From: Eikenella exigua | GTDB lineage: Bacteria > Pseudomonadota > Gammaproteobacteria > Burkholderiales > Neisseriaceae | Assembly: GCF_008805035.1 (NCBI RefSeq) | Contig: NZ_CP038018.1 | Coordinates: 1,860,001-1,924,000 of the forward strand | Direction: 5' to 3' | Length of the DNA: 64,000 nt | Part shown: positions 18,461 through 27,226 of the stretch, in pieces | How the letters are laid out: the number at the start of each line of letters is the position of its first letter | Numbering within the stretch: position 1 is the stretch's first letter | The notes under the pieces: generated by a model | Database searches by the model: none | The model's input: the letters and a program-made list of their open reading frames with translations, nothing else | Told to the model about the DNA's origin: nothing | Program-made: the position numbers and the translations under genes

Positions 18461-19900
18461 TTATTTGTCCTCATCCTGCCCGTGCTCTTTTCCTTCGCGT
18501 TCTTTTTCTTCCTGCTTCTGCTGCTTGGCGGTGAGCTCGGGCAGCTCAAAGTGGATGTTCAGGCCGTTGGGCTGCACGTTGGCGGCACTGATGCGGCCGT
18601 GGTGTTTGCCGATAACGTGGCGGGCAATGGCCAAACCGAGGCCAGTGCCGGGTTTGTGCGCGCCGCTGTCGGCGCGGTAGAAGGCGGTGAAGATGTGCGG
18701 TAGCTGGCGTTCGTCCACACCGGGGCCGTTGTCGGCAATGTCGATGTGCCAATGGTGTTTGTGGCCGGAGAGGCGGATGTGGATTTTGCTGCCTTCGGGG
18801 CCGTAGGCCATAGCATTGCGCAAGACGTTGTCGAAAGCGCGGTAGAGGTAGCCCTCATTGGCGGAAACGGTGGCGTCGGCATCGGCGGGGTCGTAGTGGA
18901 AATCGATTTGCTGATTGTTTTGGCAGGCGATGGCGCGACAGTCTTCTACCAGGTTTTTCAAAAAGGGCACGAGCTTGAGCGGGTCTTTTTCCATTTCCAC
19001 GTTGGCAGTTTCCAAACGGGAGAGGGTGAGCAACTCGCCCACGAGTTTGTCCATGCGGGTGAGCTCAGATTCGAGGCGCTTGATGTTTTGCTCCTGTTTG
19101 TGCGGCTGCACTTGCAGCAGGGCAAGCAGCGCCTGCATACGCGCCAGCGGGGAGCGCATTTCGTGTGAAACGTGGTGCAGCAGATGGCGTTCGCGTTCCA
19201 CCAGTTTTTGCAGGCGGCTGGCCATGTGGTCGAATTGGACGGCGAGTTTGGCCAGCTCATCGCGCCGACCGAGCAGCTGGTGGGAAATGCGGGTTTCAAG
19301 GTCGCCTTCGGCCAGACGGCTCATGCCGCGTTCCAGCGTGCGGATGGGTTGAGAGATATTGCGGGCGAGGATGTAGGCTAAGAGCAGGCCGACGATAATG
19401 ATGAAGCTGAGGATGATGAGCTCGTGCCACACGGGCGCCATTTCCATGCCGGGAATCATCAGCGGGGAAGGCGGGCGGGTAGGCTGCTGTTTGTCCCAGT
19501 CGGCCAACATGAAGATATATTCTTCGCCCAAGGGGTCGTAGGCCACGCGCACTGCGCGGGAGTTGGGATATTCAGAGGCGAATTTGCGTGCGGCGAGGAT
19601 GCGCGAGGGCTCAATCTGACGCTGAAAAATATCGGTTTTGCTGTCGCCGGAAATTACTAGGATATTGTCGAAGGTGGGGGTATTGTTCCAGTCTTGCAGG
19701 GTTTCGCGTACACCGGAGAGGCCGCGGGTTTGGAACACGGTTACAGTGCTGTTGAGCAGGCCGGTTTCAAAGGCGCGCTGCTGTTTGAAACGGCTTTCGG
19801 CCATTTTGTCTTGCACCAGCCAGAAGGAGAAGCTGGCCACGAAAATGGCGGCGATGATGACGAAAAAAAAAGTGAGGAAAATCCGCTGGAACAGTTTCAT
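18461..19900 (-). CDS. Sensor histidine kinase, CpxA/MisS type
   Basis: A 479-residue membrane sensor. MKLFQRIFLTFFFVIIAAIF forms the first membrane helix. A periplasmic sensing domain runs to about residue 150, and a second helix is LIILSFIIIVGLLLAYILA. Then come HAMP (RNISQPIRTLERGMSRLAEGD), the HisKA box HHVSHEMRSPLARMQALL with the phosphorylated histidine, and the ATPase N, G1 and G2 boxes (FDNVLRNAMAYGP, IDIADNGPGVDE, GTGLGLAIARHVIGKH). The start was set at ATG 19900, where the basic N-terminus begins. Its partner regulator lies 183 bases upstream in the same direction, resembling neisserial MisR/MisS. Confidence 0.93.
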   Translation of the reverse strand: MKLFQRIFLTFFFVIIAAIFVASFSFWLVQDKMAESRFKQQRAFETGLLNSTVTVFQTRGLSGVRETLQDWNNTPTFDNILVISGDSKTDIFQRQIEPSRILAARKFASEYPNSRAVRVAYDPLGEEYIFMLADWDKQQPTRPPSPLMIPGMEMAPVWHELIILSFIIIVGLLLAYILARNISQPIRTLERGMSRLAEGDLETRISHQLLGRRDELAKLAVQFDHMASRLQKLVERERHLLHHVSHEMRSPLARMQALLALLQVQPHKQEQNIKRLESELTRMDKLVGELLTLSRLETANVEMEKDPLKLVPFLKNLVEDCRAIACQNNQQIDFHYDPADADATVSANEGYLYRAFDNVLRNAMAYGPEGSKIHIRLSGHKHHWHIDIADNGPGVDERQLPHIFTAFYRADSGAHKPGTGLGLAIARHVIGKHHGRISAANVQPNGLNIHFELPELTAKQQKQEEKEREGKEHGQDEDK

Positions 19901-20036
19901 GAATATGCTTTGGCGGGAAGGTTTGGCAGGCCACAAAACAATGCCGCCATCAGTCGGTTTGGGCTTGGCGGCGGCCGTTGGGTGAATGGCGCAAATGAAG
20001 AAGCGGTATTTCAAGTAGCCTTTATCTCGTTCGATG

Positions 20037-20075
20037 GAGGCTACTTGAAAGCGTAAGCTTCAACACAAGTTAGAA
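20037..20075. repeat. Partial composite uptake-sequence element (module B)
   Basis: A degenerate uptake sequence GAGGCTACTTGAAAGCG is followed by TAAGCTTCAACACAAGTTAG, related to the module behind the uptake sequences at 14593 and 24061. Confidence 0.4.
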
Positions 20076-20083
20076 TCAAAACA

Positions 20084-20761
20084 TCAGTTTTTCACAAACA
20101 AATAACCTAGGCCGCGCACGGTTTGGATGAGTGAGGCATCGCCCAGTTTATGGCGGATGCTGGAAATATGCACGTCGATGCTTCGGTCGAACTTGGCTAG
20201 CTTGCGGTCGAGTGCTTCGAGAGAGAGGGTTTCTTTGTTTACCACCTGGCCGGCGTGACGCATCAGCACTTCCAGCAGGTTGAACTCGGTGCTGGTAAGT
20301 TCCAGCGGGGCTTCGTTGATGGTGGCTTGGCGTTTGGCTGGGTAGAGGGTTACACCGCTCACGGAAATCACATTGGGGGTGCTGTTGTCCGGCTCGGCCA
20401 GGCGGGTGCGGCGCAGAATAGCATTGATGCGCGCCAAGAGTTCGCGCGGCTGGCAGGGTTTGGGCACATAGTCGTCTGCGCCCATTTCTAGGCCGATGAT
20501 GCGGTCGATGTCATCACCTTTGGCAGTGAGCATGATGATGGGGATTTTGCTCTGCTGGCGCACGGTTTTGAGCACATCCAACCCGCTGAGCTTGGGCATC
20601 ATGGAATCCAGCACCACCACGTTGTAGTTGCCGGTGAGGATTTCGGTTACGCCGGCTTCGCCGTCCGGCACGCTGCTAACTTCCAGCCCTTCGGCGCTCA
20701 GGTATTCGGTTAAGAGCTCGGTGAGCAGGGCGTCATCGTCTACCAATAAAACACGGTTCAT
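20084..20761 (-). CDS. OmpR-family response regulator, CpxR/MisR type
   Basis: A 225-residue regulator. The receiver domain has LLVDDDALLTELL (acidic pocket), VVVLDSMMPKLSGLDVL with the phosphorylated aspartate near residue 52, IIMLTAKGDD, and the conserved lysine in DDYVPKPCQPRELLARI. A winged-helix DNA-binding domain follows (LTSTEFNLLEVLMRHAGQVV, RSIDVHISSIRHKLGD, RGLGYLF). It is encoded just upstream of the histidine kinase. The N-terminus is strikingly like neisserial MisR. Confidence 0.94.
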   Translation of the reverse strand: MNRVLLVDDDALLTELLTEYLSAEGLEVSSVPDGEAGVTEILTGNYNVVVLDSMMPKLSGLDVLKTVRQQSKIPIIMLTAKGDDIDRIIGLEMGADDYVPKPCQPRELLARINAILRRTRLAEPDNSTPNVISVSGVTLYPAKRQATINEAPLELTSTEFNLLEVLMRHAGQVVNKETLSLEALDRKLAKFDRSIDVHISSIRHKLGDASLIQTVRGLGYLFVKN

Positions 20762-21016
20762 ACTTACTCCTTAGTATTTTATGTGCCGTTGCAGCACGGA
20801 ATTTTGCCGCCGGGGCAAACCCGGCAATATGACCAACTAACGTGATTTTTCAATCTCAGCAGCCGGAATTAGGCTGGTTGACTGTTGAATTTCAAGCGTC
20901 TTAACACTTTGCCTGATACAGGCGAACAAGCCAAATTCTTTTGCGAATCTTTGCGTAAGCCGGGCGGGATATCACGGATGTTATGCTTATTTAAGCCCGG
21001 CAGGGGATTGAGCTTT
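20762..21016. other. Intergenic region upstream of the response regulator
   Basis: No gene is supported. It should contain the promoter of the two-component operon (minus strand). Small open frames here lack ribosome-binding sites. Confidence 0.35.
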
Positions 21017-21099
21017 ATTTTAGCTTCACAGAAACTCAGCCTTGGCTGTGCCAAGACATCGTTTGAACTACGTTGAAGCTGGCACTTTCAGGTAGCCTT
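21017..21099. repeat. Composite uptake-sequence element, modules A and B with one uptake sequence
   Basis: TTTTAGCTTCACAGAAACTC (module A, inverted), a spacer, then TTTGAACTACGTTGAAGCTG (module B, inverted) and CACTTTCAGGTAGCCTT. The order, read inward from the uptake sequence, equals that of the copy at 24061-24154. The uptake sequence lies over the 3' end of trmO. Confidence 0.6.
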
Positions 21100-21783
21100 G
21101 CCTTCTGCCTCCATCACTGCTTCAATTAAAGCTGTTCCGTTTTCAATTCGAAACGCCACTTCCCAATCTTCCACTGCCATCTTATATACACGCTGCGGCG
21201 TATCCTGATAAGCCGGGCGCGGGTCTTGAGCGATGCTTTGTTCAAGCAACAGGCGGATAGTTGATGGCAAGGTGGCAGCTGTTTCCTCATCTAGCCAAGC
21301 TACTTCGAGCGGCACGGGCGGAACAGTGGCGAAGCCTGAAGCAGCATCGGGCTGAGCCTCCACAAAGGGCAGATAGGGCTTGATATCTAACACCGGCGTG
21401 CCATCGAGCAAATCCGCTCCGCCACACCATAGCCGTACTCCACCATCGGTTTCAATGCGCTCCAGCTTGAGTAGGGAAAGCCCCAACGGGTTGGGCCGGA
21501 ACGGGCTGCGCGTGGCAAATACGCCCATTTTCCGGTTACCGCCCAAACGCGGCGGCCGCACCAAAGGCTGCCAGCCTGCCCCGGCCACGCCGTGAAACAC
21601 GAACTGCACCCAAATATGGCTGAAGCTTCCCAACCCGCGCACGCAATCGGCAGGAAACTCGGGCAGCAGCTCGATATACACCTGGGCGGAAGGCACCAAG
21701 CCGGGCTGGCGCGGCACACCGAATTTCTGTTTATAAGGAGAGCGAACGTAGGCGATGGCTTGCAGGATATGGGTGGCTGGCAT
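21088..21783 (-). CDS. trmO: tRNA (t6A37) N6-methyltransferase TrmO
   Basis: A 231-residue member of the TsaA/YaeB family, which methylates t6A at position 37 of ANN-decoding tRNAs using SAM. The single-sheet barrel domain shows IAYVRSPYKQKFGVPRQPGL, SHIWVQFVFHG, RPPRLGGNRKMGVFATRSPF RPNP (SAM-binding), and GADLLDGTPVLDIKPYLP. A C-terminal extension of the proteobacterial type is present. ATG 21783 was chosen over an upstream TTG at 21795. No strong ribosome-binding site is visible. Confidence 0.94.
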   Translation of the reverse strand: MPATHILQAIAYVRSPYKQKFGVPRQPGLVPSAQVYIELLPEFPADCVRGLGSFSHIWVQFVFHGVAGAGWQPLVRPPRLGGNRKMGVFATRSPFRPNPLGLSLLKLERIETDGGVRLWCGGADLLDGTPVLDIKPYLPFVEAQPDAASGFATVPPVPLEVAWLDEETAATLPSTIRLLLEQSIAQDPRPAYQDTPQRVYKMAVEDWEVAFRIENGTALIEAVMEAEGKAT

Positions 21784-21820
21784 GGCTTGGAGCAATCAAT
21801 ATGAGCATAGAGTGAGATAA

Positions 21821-21882
21821 AAGGCTACCTGAAAACGCCAACTTCAGCAAAGCTGGAGCTGAGTTTCTGCGAAGCTGAAATT
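21821..21882. repeat. Partial composite uptake-sequence element
   Basis: AAGGCTACCTGAAAACGCCA, then ACTTCAGCAAAGCTGGAGCT (module B-like), then GAGTTTCTGCGAAGCTGAAA (module A). The right-hand uptake sequence is missing. Confidence 0.6.
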
Positions 21883-21958
21883 AAGTTTTGGCAAAGCAGC
21901 AAGGTGATGGCATCACAACGCCGCCTTACTGCGTCCTCCATTTTCTGCCCCCAATGAA

Positions 21959-21993
21959 AACCGGCAACCTCGGAATTCTCGGGCTGCCGGCCT
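21959..21993 (-). terminator. Terminator of the MliC-like gene
   Basis: On the minus strand CCGGCAGCCCGAG-AATT-C-CGAGGTTGCCGG is followed by TTTTC, 35 bases after the stop. Confidence 0.75.
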
Positions 21994-22027
21994 GATTTCA
22001 CTAATGCGGCGTTGAATTTAAATCAGC

Positions 22028-22468
22028 TTACTGCTGGCGTTGGCAAGCGGTTTCTACGCGGTTGCCATAGGGGTCTTTGAAGCTGAACGCAGCTTCGTTG
22101 CCCTTGCGGTGCCACTCGGCGCCGCTGCCGAACAGGCCGCGGTTGCTGGTGTAGCGCTCGCCGGAGCCAGAAGTAGCGCGGTTGAGCACAGCGCTCTTGT
22201 CGTCAAGCTGCAGGCTTACGCGGTCGGAACCTTGCTGGCGCACAGTTACAGACAGGCCATTTTCACAGCTGAAACGCTCGGCACCGTGTGCGCGGCGCTC
22301 GCCACGACGCTCGTGGCGCGGAGCCGGCTCGTTGCCCGGGTCTTGCATGCTGTTTTCATGGCGTTGGTGATGATGATGACGATGGCCGTCGTCTTGCGGG
22401 GCAGGCGCCACGCAGGCGGTCAGCAACAAAGCCAAAGAGGCCGGTACAGCCCAAGTACGTACTTTCAT
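22028..22468 (-). CDS. MliC-like lipoprotein with histidine-rich segment
   Basis: A 146-residue predicted outer-membrane or periplasmic lipoprotein. The signal peptide ends in lipobox LLTAC (cysteine 19). The histidine-rich stretch HRHHHHQRH (residues 29-37) and a basic linker precede a C-terminal MliC fold (about residues 65-146). The MliC fold shows FSCENGLSVTVRQQGSDRVS, AVLNRATSGSGERYTSN and AEWHRKGNEAAFSF. MliC-type proteins inhibit C-type (vertebrate) lysozyme. The histidine run suggests metal binding, which is inference. ATAGGAAATACACA is a good ribosome-binding site. Confidence 0.85.
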   Translation of the reverse strand: MKVRTWAVPASLALLLTACVAPAPQDDGHRHHHHQRHENSMQDPGNEPAPRHERRGERRAHGAERFSCENGLSVTVRQQGSDRVSLQLDDKSAVLNRATSGSGERYTSNRGLFGSGAEWHRKGNEAAFSFKDPYGNRVETACQRQQ

Positions 22469-22588
22469 TGTGTATTTCCTATAAAATGAGAAAATACCGC
22501 CATAGCCGGCGGCGAGAGCATCTTAGCCCAAAGTGTGCGGCATAAAAAGGGGGGTTAACCAAGATTTACGGCAATATCTTCTGGCGAA

Positions 22589-22627
22589 AAGGCTACCTGA
22601 AAGCGTTTGGTCGCTTTCAGGTAGCCT
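22589..22627. terminator. Uptake-sequence hairpin, 17-bp perfect stem
   Basis: AAGGCTACCTGAAAGCG and CGCTTTCAGGTAGCCTT enclose TTTGGT. A further single uptake sequence follows at about 22663. It lies between the hydrolase 3' end and the MliC-like gene. Confidence 0.75.
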
Positions 22628-22722
22628 TGTTTTGGCAAGCCTAAGCTTTGGTTTTCGTGTTTTTCAGGTAGCCTCTTTATAAGACAGGCTGTATGTATCG
22701 ATTGCCTTACCGCCTGTGGGTT

Positions 22723-23361
22723 TTAATCCCGCAAAAACGGATTGTGTTGTTTTTCGTGGCCGATGGTGGTGCTGCGGCCGTGGCCGGGCAGCACTATGGT
22801 GTTTTCGGGTAACACCAGCAGTTTCCCGCGGATATTGTGTAGCAAGTCGGCGTGGCTGCTGCGTTCGAAGTCGGTGCGGCCGATGGATTCGTAAAACAGC
22901 ACGTCGCCGGCAATCAGGAGATTTTGTTCGACGCAGTAAAACACCACATGTCCGGGAGTGTGGCCGGGGATGTGCAGCACTTGGAAGCGGTATGCGCCCA
23001 CGCTTAACTCGTCGCCCTCTTCCAGCCAGCGGCTCGGGCTCACCGGCGGAGACACGGGAAAACCGAAGCCGGTGGTGATTTCGGGCAAGTTGTCAAGCAG
23101 CCATTGGTCGTCGCGGTGTGGGCCGATAACGGGCAGTGGGGTGTGCGCAATCATCTCGGCCACGCCGCCGGCATGGTCGAGGTGGCCGTGGGTGAGCCAG
23201 ATTGCCCTGGGCTGCACGCCGAGCTTGGCAGCTTCTTCCAACAACCACGGCACATCGCCGCCCACGTCTATCCACGCGGCTTCTTTGCTTTCTTCATCCC
23301 ACAAAAGTGAGCAATTTTGGCGGAAGGGGGTAACGGCGAACACGGTAAGGTTGAGCGGCAT
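22723..23361 (-). CDS. MBL-fold metallohydrolase (glyoxalase II-like, YcbL type)
   Basis: A 212-residue metallo-beta-lactamase-fold hydrolase. The metal motif THGHLDHAGG (about residues 58-67) and later histidines in HIPGHTPGHVVFY, LIAGDVLFYESIGRTD and LPGHGRSTTI give the full ligand set. Size and the LLHNI/VLPGHG pattern match the YcbL-type, glyoxalase II-related group; the substrate is not predictable. ATG 23361 was chosen because MPLNLTVFAVTPFRQNCSLL is the family N-terminus. Upstream in-frame codons run through an uptake sequence. Confidence 0.9.
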   Translation of the reverse strand: MPLNLTVFAVTPFRQNCSLLWDEESKEAAWIDVGGDVPWLLEEAAKLGVQPRAIWLTHGHLDHAGGVAEMIAHTPLPVIGPHRDDQWLLDNLPEITTGFGFPVSPPVSPSRWLEEGDELSVGAYRFQVLHIPGHTPGHVVFYCVEQNLLIAGDVLFYESIGRTDFERSSHADLLHNIRGKLLVLPENTIVLPGHGRSTTIGHEKQHNPFLRD

Positions 23362-23490
23362 GAGCGGGCTTTCTATAGATAAAGTTTTCAGGTAGCCAGC
23401 ATTGTGCCGCCGTATCTGCTCGCGGTAAACCTTTTTAAGATTTGGCGTATCCGCTACAATGCACCATTTATCCTCTTTGCGAGCAAGTTC

Positions 23491-24072
23491 ATGCACACTC
23501 CGCCCAATCCCAATCCCCTCAACCTCTGCTGGCTCGATATGGAAATGACCGGTCTCAACCCCGAGCACGACCGCATTATCGAAGCCGCCGTGGTGGTTAC
23601 CGATGCCGATTTAAACATCCTCGCCCAATCCGAATCCTACGCCATCCACCAAAGCGACGAATTGCTCAACAGCATGGATGCCTGGAACACCAGCACCCAC
23701 GAGCGCACCGGCCTCACCCGGCGCGTGAAAGATTCCACGCTTTCCGAAGCCGAAGTAGAACAACGCCTGCTTGATTTCGTGGCGCAATGGGCACCGCAAA
23801 GCGCAAGCCCCTTGTGCGGCAACACTGTACACCAAGACCGACGCTTCATGCAGCGCTACATGCCCCGCCTCGAAGCCTGGTTCCACTACCGCAACCTTGA
23901 CGTATCCACCCTCAAAGAGCTCGCCCGCCGCTGGCATCCCGCCGCCTACAAAAGTTTCAGTAAAAAAGGCTCGCACTGCGCGTTGGACGACATCTTGGAG
24001 AGCATCGAAGAATTACGCCACTACCGCCGAACCTTCCTGCGCCTGCCCGAGGCTGAGAGAGAGGCTATCTGA
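23491..24072 (+). CDS. orn: Oligoribonuclease
   Basis: A 193-residue DEDDh 3'-5' exoribonuclease that clears two- to five-base RNA fragments. The exonuclease motifs are LCWLDMEMTGL (DxE), GNTVHQDRRFMQRYMP, and SFSKKGSHCALDDILESIEE (HxxxxD). ATG 23491 gives the standard N-terminus. The stop codon is provided by a degenerate uptake sequence (GAG GCT ATC TGA AAG), as in rnfH. Confidence 0.96.
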   Translation: MHTPPNPNPLNLCWLDMEMTGLNPEHDRIIEAAVVVTDADLNILAQSESYAIHQSDELLNSMDAWNTSTHERTGLTRRVKDSTLSEAEVEQRLLDFVAQWAPQSASPLCGNTVHQDRRFMQRYMPRLEAWFHYRNLDVSTLKELARRWHPAAYKSFSKKGSHCALDDILESIEELRHYRRTFLRLPEAEREAI

Positions 24073-24154
24073 AAGTGCAAGCTTCAACGGAGTTAAAACG
24101 AGCACAGCGAAGTTTCTGCGAAGCAAAAACCTGTTTCACCTTTTCAGGTAGCCT
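24061..24154. repeat. Composite uptake-sequence element, full modules B and A
   Basis: GAGGCTATCTGAAAGTGCA, then AGCTTCAACGGAGTTAAAAC (module B), GAGCACAGCGAAGTTTCTGC and GAAGCAAAAA (module A), then TTTTCAGGTAGCCTC. It overlaps the orn stop codon. Confidence 0.7.
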
Positions 24155-24219
24155 CTCCCAACCCGCACAAACCCACACCATGACCCGCAAAATCCTCCTT
24201 CCCACACACTAAACCCACC

Positions 24220-25860
24220 ATGCTCCCTACCTCCCTACCTGCCTGGCAAGCCCTGGCCGACCACCGCCGCGCCACCGCGCACCTCCACTTGCGCGAGCGC
24301 TTCGCCGCCGAGCCGGACCGTTTCGAACGCATGCACGCCGAATTCAACGGCCTCTTGCTCGACTACAGCAAAAACCTCATCGGCGAAGATACCCTCAACC
24401 TGCTCTGCCGCCTGGCCGACGAATCCGGCGCGGCCGAGCTGCGCCGCCAAATGTATGCCGGCGAAAAAATCAATCTGAGCGAACACCGCGCCGTGCTGCA
24501 CACCGCCCTGAGGCTACCTGAAACCGCCGCGCCCGTGTATGTGGACGGTATCGATATCGTGCCGCAGGTGCACGCCGAATTAAACCGTGCCCTCGATTTC
24601 GCCGAGCGCCTGCAAAACGGCACGCACACGGGCTGCACCGGCGCACCTATCCGCGACGTGGTGAACATCGGCATCGGCGGCTCGGATTTGGGCCCGCGCA
24701 TGGTGACGCAAGCCCTCTCCCCATACCGGCAAAACCTGAACGTGCACTTCGCCGCCAATCTCGACAGCGCCGATTTAGACGGCATCCTGCGCCGCGTGCA
24801 GCCCGAAACCACGCTGTTTATCGTGGCCAGCAAATCCTTCCGCACCCCCGAAACCCTGCTCAACGCCCAAGCCGCGCGCCGCTGGTTTCTGCAATCCGGC
24901 CGCAGCGAAGCCGATATCGCGCAGCACTTCGCCGCTGTGTCGGCCAATGTGGCCGCTGCTGCCGAATTCGGCAGCGCCCCGCAAAACGTATTTGGCATGT
25001 TTGATTGGGTGGGCGGGCGCTATTCCGTGTGGTCGGCCATCGGCCTACCCGTGATGTGCGCCATCGGCCGCGAACATTTCCGCGAATTCCTGCGCGGCGG
25101 CCACGATATGGACGAACATTTCCTGCACACCCCGTGGCGGCACAACATCCCCGCCCTGCTCGCCCTCATCGGCATCTGGCAGCAAAATTTCTGCGGCAGC
25201 ACCAGCCACATCGTCATCCCCTACAGCCATGGCCTGCGCCGCCTGCCCGCCCACCTCCAGCAGCTCGATATGGAAAGCAACGGCAAAAGCCATAACCGCC
25301 ACGGCAACCCCGTGGATTTCGCCACCGGCGCCGCCATTTGGGGCGAAGCCGGCGTCAACTGCCAGCACGCCTTCTTCCAGCTCATCCACCAAGGCACGCA
25401 GGTTATTCCCGTCGATTTCATCGTCCCCCTCAGCGGCGAAGGGGCAGACGACGGCCGCCACCTCCGGCTCGTGGCCAACGCCTTCGCCCAAGCCGAAGCC
25501 CTCATGCGCGGCAAAAGCGAAGCCGAAGCCCGCGCCGAAACGGCCGGCAAAGGGCTGCCTGAAAGAGAACAAGCCGCCCTCGCCCGCCAGCGCAGCTTCC
25601 CCGGCAACCGCCCCAGCAACACCATCCTCGTCGAACGCATTACGCCCTACACCCTCGGCCTGATTCTCGCCATGTACGAACACAAAGTCTTCATGCAAGG
25701 CGCCGTGTGGGGCATCAACTCCTTCGACCAATGGGGCGTGGAATACGGCAAAGAACTCGTCCAAACCATCCTGCCTGAACTGCAAGGCGCATCCCCCGCC
25801 GGGCACGACCCCTCCACCGCCGCCCTGATCCAACGCTACCGGCAGCAGATAGCCAAATAG
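24220..25860 (+). CDS. pgi: Glucose-6-phosphate isomerase
   Basis: It interconverts glucose-6-phosphate and fructose-6-phosphate. The 546-residue length is typical. Signature blocks are NIGIGGSDLGPRMV, FDWVGGRYSVWSAIGLP, the substrate loop SNGKSHNRHG, and INSFDQWGVEYGKEL (PGI signature with the catalytic lysine). A small departure is VASKSFRTPETL, where most homologues have KTFTTQET. An uptake sequence at 24511-24524 is written into the coding region as RLPETA. Confidence 0.97.
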   Translation: MLPTSLPAWQALADHRRATAHLHLRERFAAEPDRFERMHAEFNGLLLDYSKNLIGEDTLNLLCRLADESGAAELRRQMYAGEKINLSEHRAVLHTALRLPETAAPVYVDGIDIVPQVHAELNRALDFAERLQNGTHTGCTGAPIRDVVNIGIGGSDLGPRMVTQALSPYRQNLNVHFAANLDSADLDGILRRVQPETTLFIVASKSFRTPETLLNAQAARRWFLQSGRSEADIAQHFAAVSANVAAAAEFGSAPQNVFGMFDWVGGRYSVWSAIGLPVMCAIGREHFREFLRGGHDMDEHFLHTPWRHNIPALLALIGIWQQNFCGSTSHIVIPYSHGLRRLPAHLQQLDMESNGKSHNRHGNPVDFATGAAIWGEAGVNCQHAFFQLIHQGTQVIPVDFIVPLSGEGADDGRHLRLVANAFAQAEALMRGKSEAEARAETAGKGLPEREQAALARQRSFPGNRPSNTILVERITPYTLGLILAMYEHKVFMQGAVWGINSFDQWGVEYGKELVQTILPELQGASPAGHDPSTAALIQRYRQQIAK

Positions 25861-25912
25861 CCTTCCCTGTCAACCTGCTATAATCCCCACCCCATCTCTT
25901 CGGAACCCCATC

Positions 25913-26476
25913 ATGACCACAACTTGGCACAACGGCTGGTGGCAGGGCGCAGTGCATTGCCCTTCACCCAACTTCTTGTCCCGCCCCGCCGGCGAAACCG
26001 TTTCTCTGGTGGTGCTGCACAACATCTCCCTGCCGCCCTTCGAATACGGCGGCAGCGCCATCCGCGATTTGTTCACCAACCGCATCAATCCACAGGCACA
26101 CCCCTTCTTCCCACAGCTGGTGGATTTGCGCGTGTCCAGCCATTTTCTGATTGAACGCAGCGGGCAGGTGGTGCAGTTTGTGTCGGGCAACGACGCGGCG
26201 CACCACGCTGGCGTGTCGCAATATCGCGGCCGCAGCGGCTGCAACGCTTTTTCGCTCGGTATCGAACTTGAGGGCTGCGATTTCGAACCTTTCACCGAGG
26301 CGCAATACCAAGCCCTGATTCCGCTACTGCACAGCATGGAGGCACACTACTCCATCGAAGCCGTAACTGGCCACCAACACATTGCCCCTGGCCGCAAAAG
26401 CGACCCCGGCCACTTCTTCGACTGGCCTCGCCTGGCCGCTGCGGGCGTGGTGCTGGCAAAGGGGGTTATGGATTAA
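25913..26476 (+). CDS. ampD: 1,6-anhydro-N-acetylmuramyl-L-alanine amidase AmpD
   Basis: A 187-residue zinc amidase of cell-wall recycling. It lacks a signal peptide, as expected for the cytoplasmic AmpD. Zinc ligands and active-site residues are seen in SLVVLHNISLPPFEYGG, HHAGVSQYRGRSGCNAFSLG IELEG and TGHQHIAPGRKSDPGHFFDW. It ends in a bidirectional uptake-sequence hairpin shared with the convergent lrp-type gene. Confidence 0.95.
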   Translation: MTTTWHNGWWQGAVHCPSPNFLSRPAGETVSLVVLHNISLPPFEYGGSAIRDLFTNRINPQAHPFFPQLVDLRVSSHFLIERSGQVVQFVSGNDAAHHAGVSQYRGRSGCNAFSLGIELEGCDFEPFTEAQYQALIPLLHSMEAHYSIEAVTGHQHIAPGRKSDPGHFFDWPRLAAAGVVLAKGVMD

Positions 26477-26496
26477 CCGTTGCTGCAACAATTTAA

Positions 26497-26528
26497 GAAA
26501 GGCTACCTGAAATTTTCAGGTAGCTTTT
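26497..26528. terminator. Bidirectional uptake-sequence hairpin (ampD/lrp)
   Basis: AAAGGCTACCTGAAA and TTTTCAGGTAGCTTTT adjoin with almost no loop, between two convergent stops. Confidence 0.7.
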
Positions 26529-26531
26529 GGT

Positions 26532-27026
26532 TTACTCTTCCCAATCTTCCAGTGCCAGCGGCCCGTTTTCCTTCACTTCCTCCATTACCACATAACTGCG
26601 GCTTTCCACAGCGGAGGGCAGTTGCAGCAGGATTTTGCCGAGCATGTCGCGGTAGGCGGACATGTCTTGCAGGCGCACTTTGATGAGGTAGTCGTATTCG
26701 CCGGACACGAGGTGGCATTCGAGGATTTGCGGGATTTTCAGCACTTCGCGGCGGAATTCTTCAAAAATATCGCCGGATTTGGAATGCAGTTTGATTTCCA
26801 CGAACACCAGCAAGCCGTAGCCCAAGCGGGCGGGATTGAGGCGGGCGTGGTAGCCGCTGATGTAACCGTCGCGCTCCAAGCGGCGCACACGTTCGGTTAC
26901 GGGGGTGGCGGACAGGCCGACGCGTTCGGCCAGCTCGGTCATGCTCAGGCGGGCATTCTCCTGCAAGAGCTTGAGGATGTGGTGGTCGATGCTATCGGCT
27001 TCTTTAAAGATGGGGCGGTTGGGCAT
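26532..27026 (-). CDS. Lrp/AsnC-family transcriptional regulator
   Basis: A 164-residue protein with an N-terminal helix-turn-helix (IDHHILKLLQENARLSMTEL, RVGLSATPVTERVRRLERDG, about residues 13-55) and a C-terminal RAM/AsnC ligand domain (IPQILECHLVSGEYDYLIKV). The strong match of the HTH to leucine-responsive regulators suggests Lrp itself or a close paralogue. It probably binds an amino acid; which one is not evident. AGGAGAAGCCC precedes ATG 27026. Confidence 0.92.
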   Translation of the reverse strand: MPNRPIFKEADSIDHHILKLLQENARLSMTELAERVGLSATPVTERVRRLERDGYISGYHARLNPARLGYGLLVFVEIKLHSKSGDIFEEFRREVLKIPQILECHLVSGEYDYLIKVRLQDMSAYRDMLGKILLQLPSAVESRSYVVMEEVKENGPLALEDWEE

Positions 27027-27126
27027 GGGCTTCTTCTCCTAATAGTTAAAGCACTTCTCTTCCTGCTGCATTGGTTTTCTTGGTTAGGAAATAATTGCTT
27101 CAGCTGTATTCATTGTAGTTTCAAAT

Positions 27127-27158
27127 AAAGGCTACCTGAAACTTTTTCAGGTAGCCTT
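27127..27158. terminator. Uptake-sequence hairpin behind pnp
   Basis: AAAGGCTACCTGAAA-CTTT-TTCAGGTAGCCTTT, about 70 bases past the pnp stop on the minus strand. Confidence 0.65.
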
Positions 27159-27226
27159 TGCTTTCCCTTGGGAGCAAAAAAGACACGGAAACTATTGAGT
27201 GCCGACAGACCCTGGTCAGCCTGCGC

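Noticed and set aside
20869..21076. Small frames between the response regulator and trmO
   Set aside because: They run through the composite uptake-sequence repeat on both strands and lack start signals.
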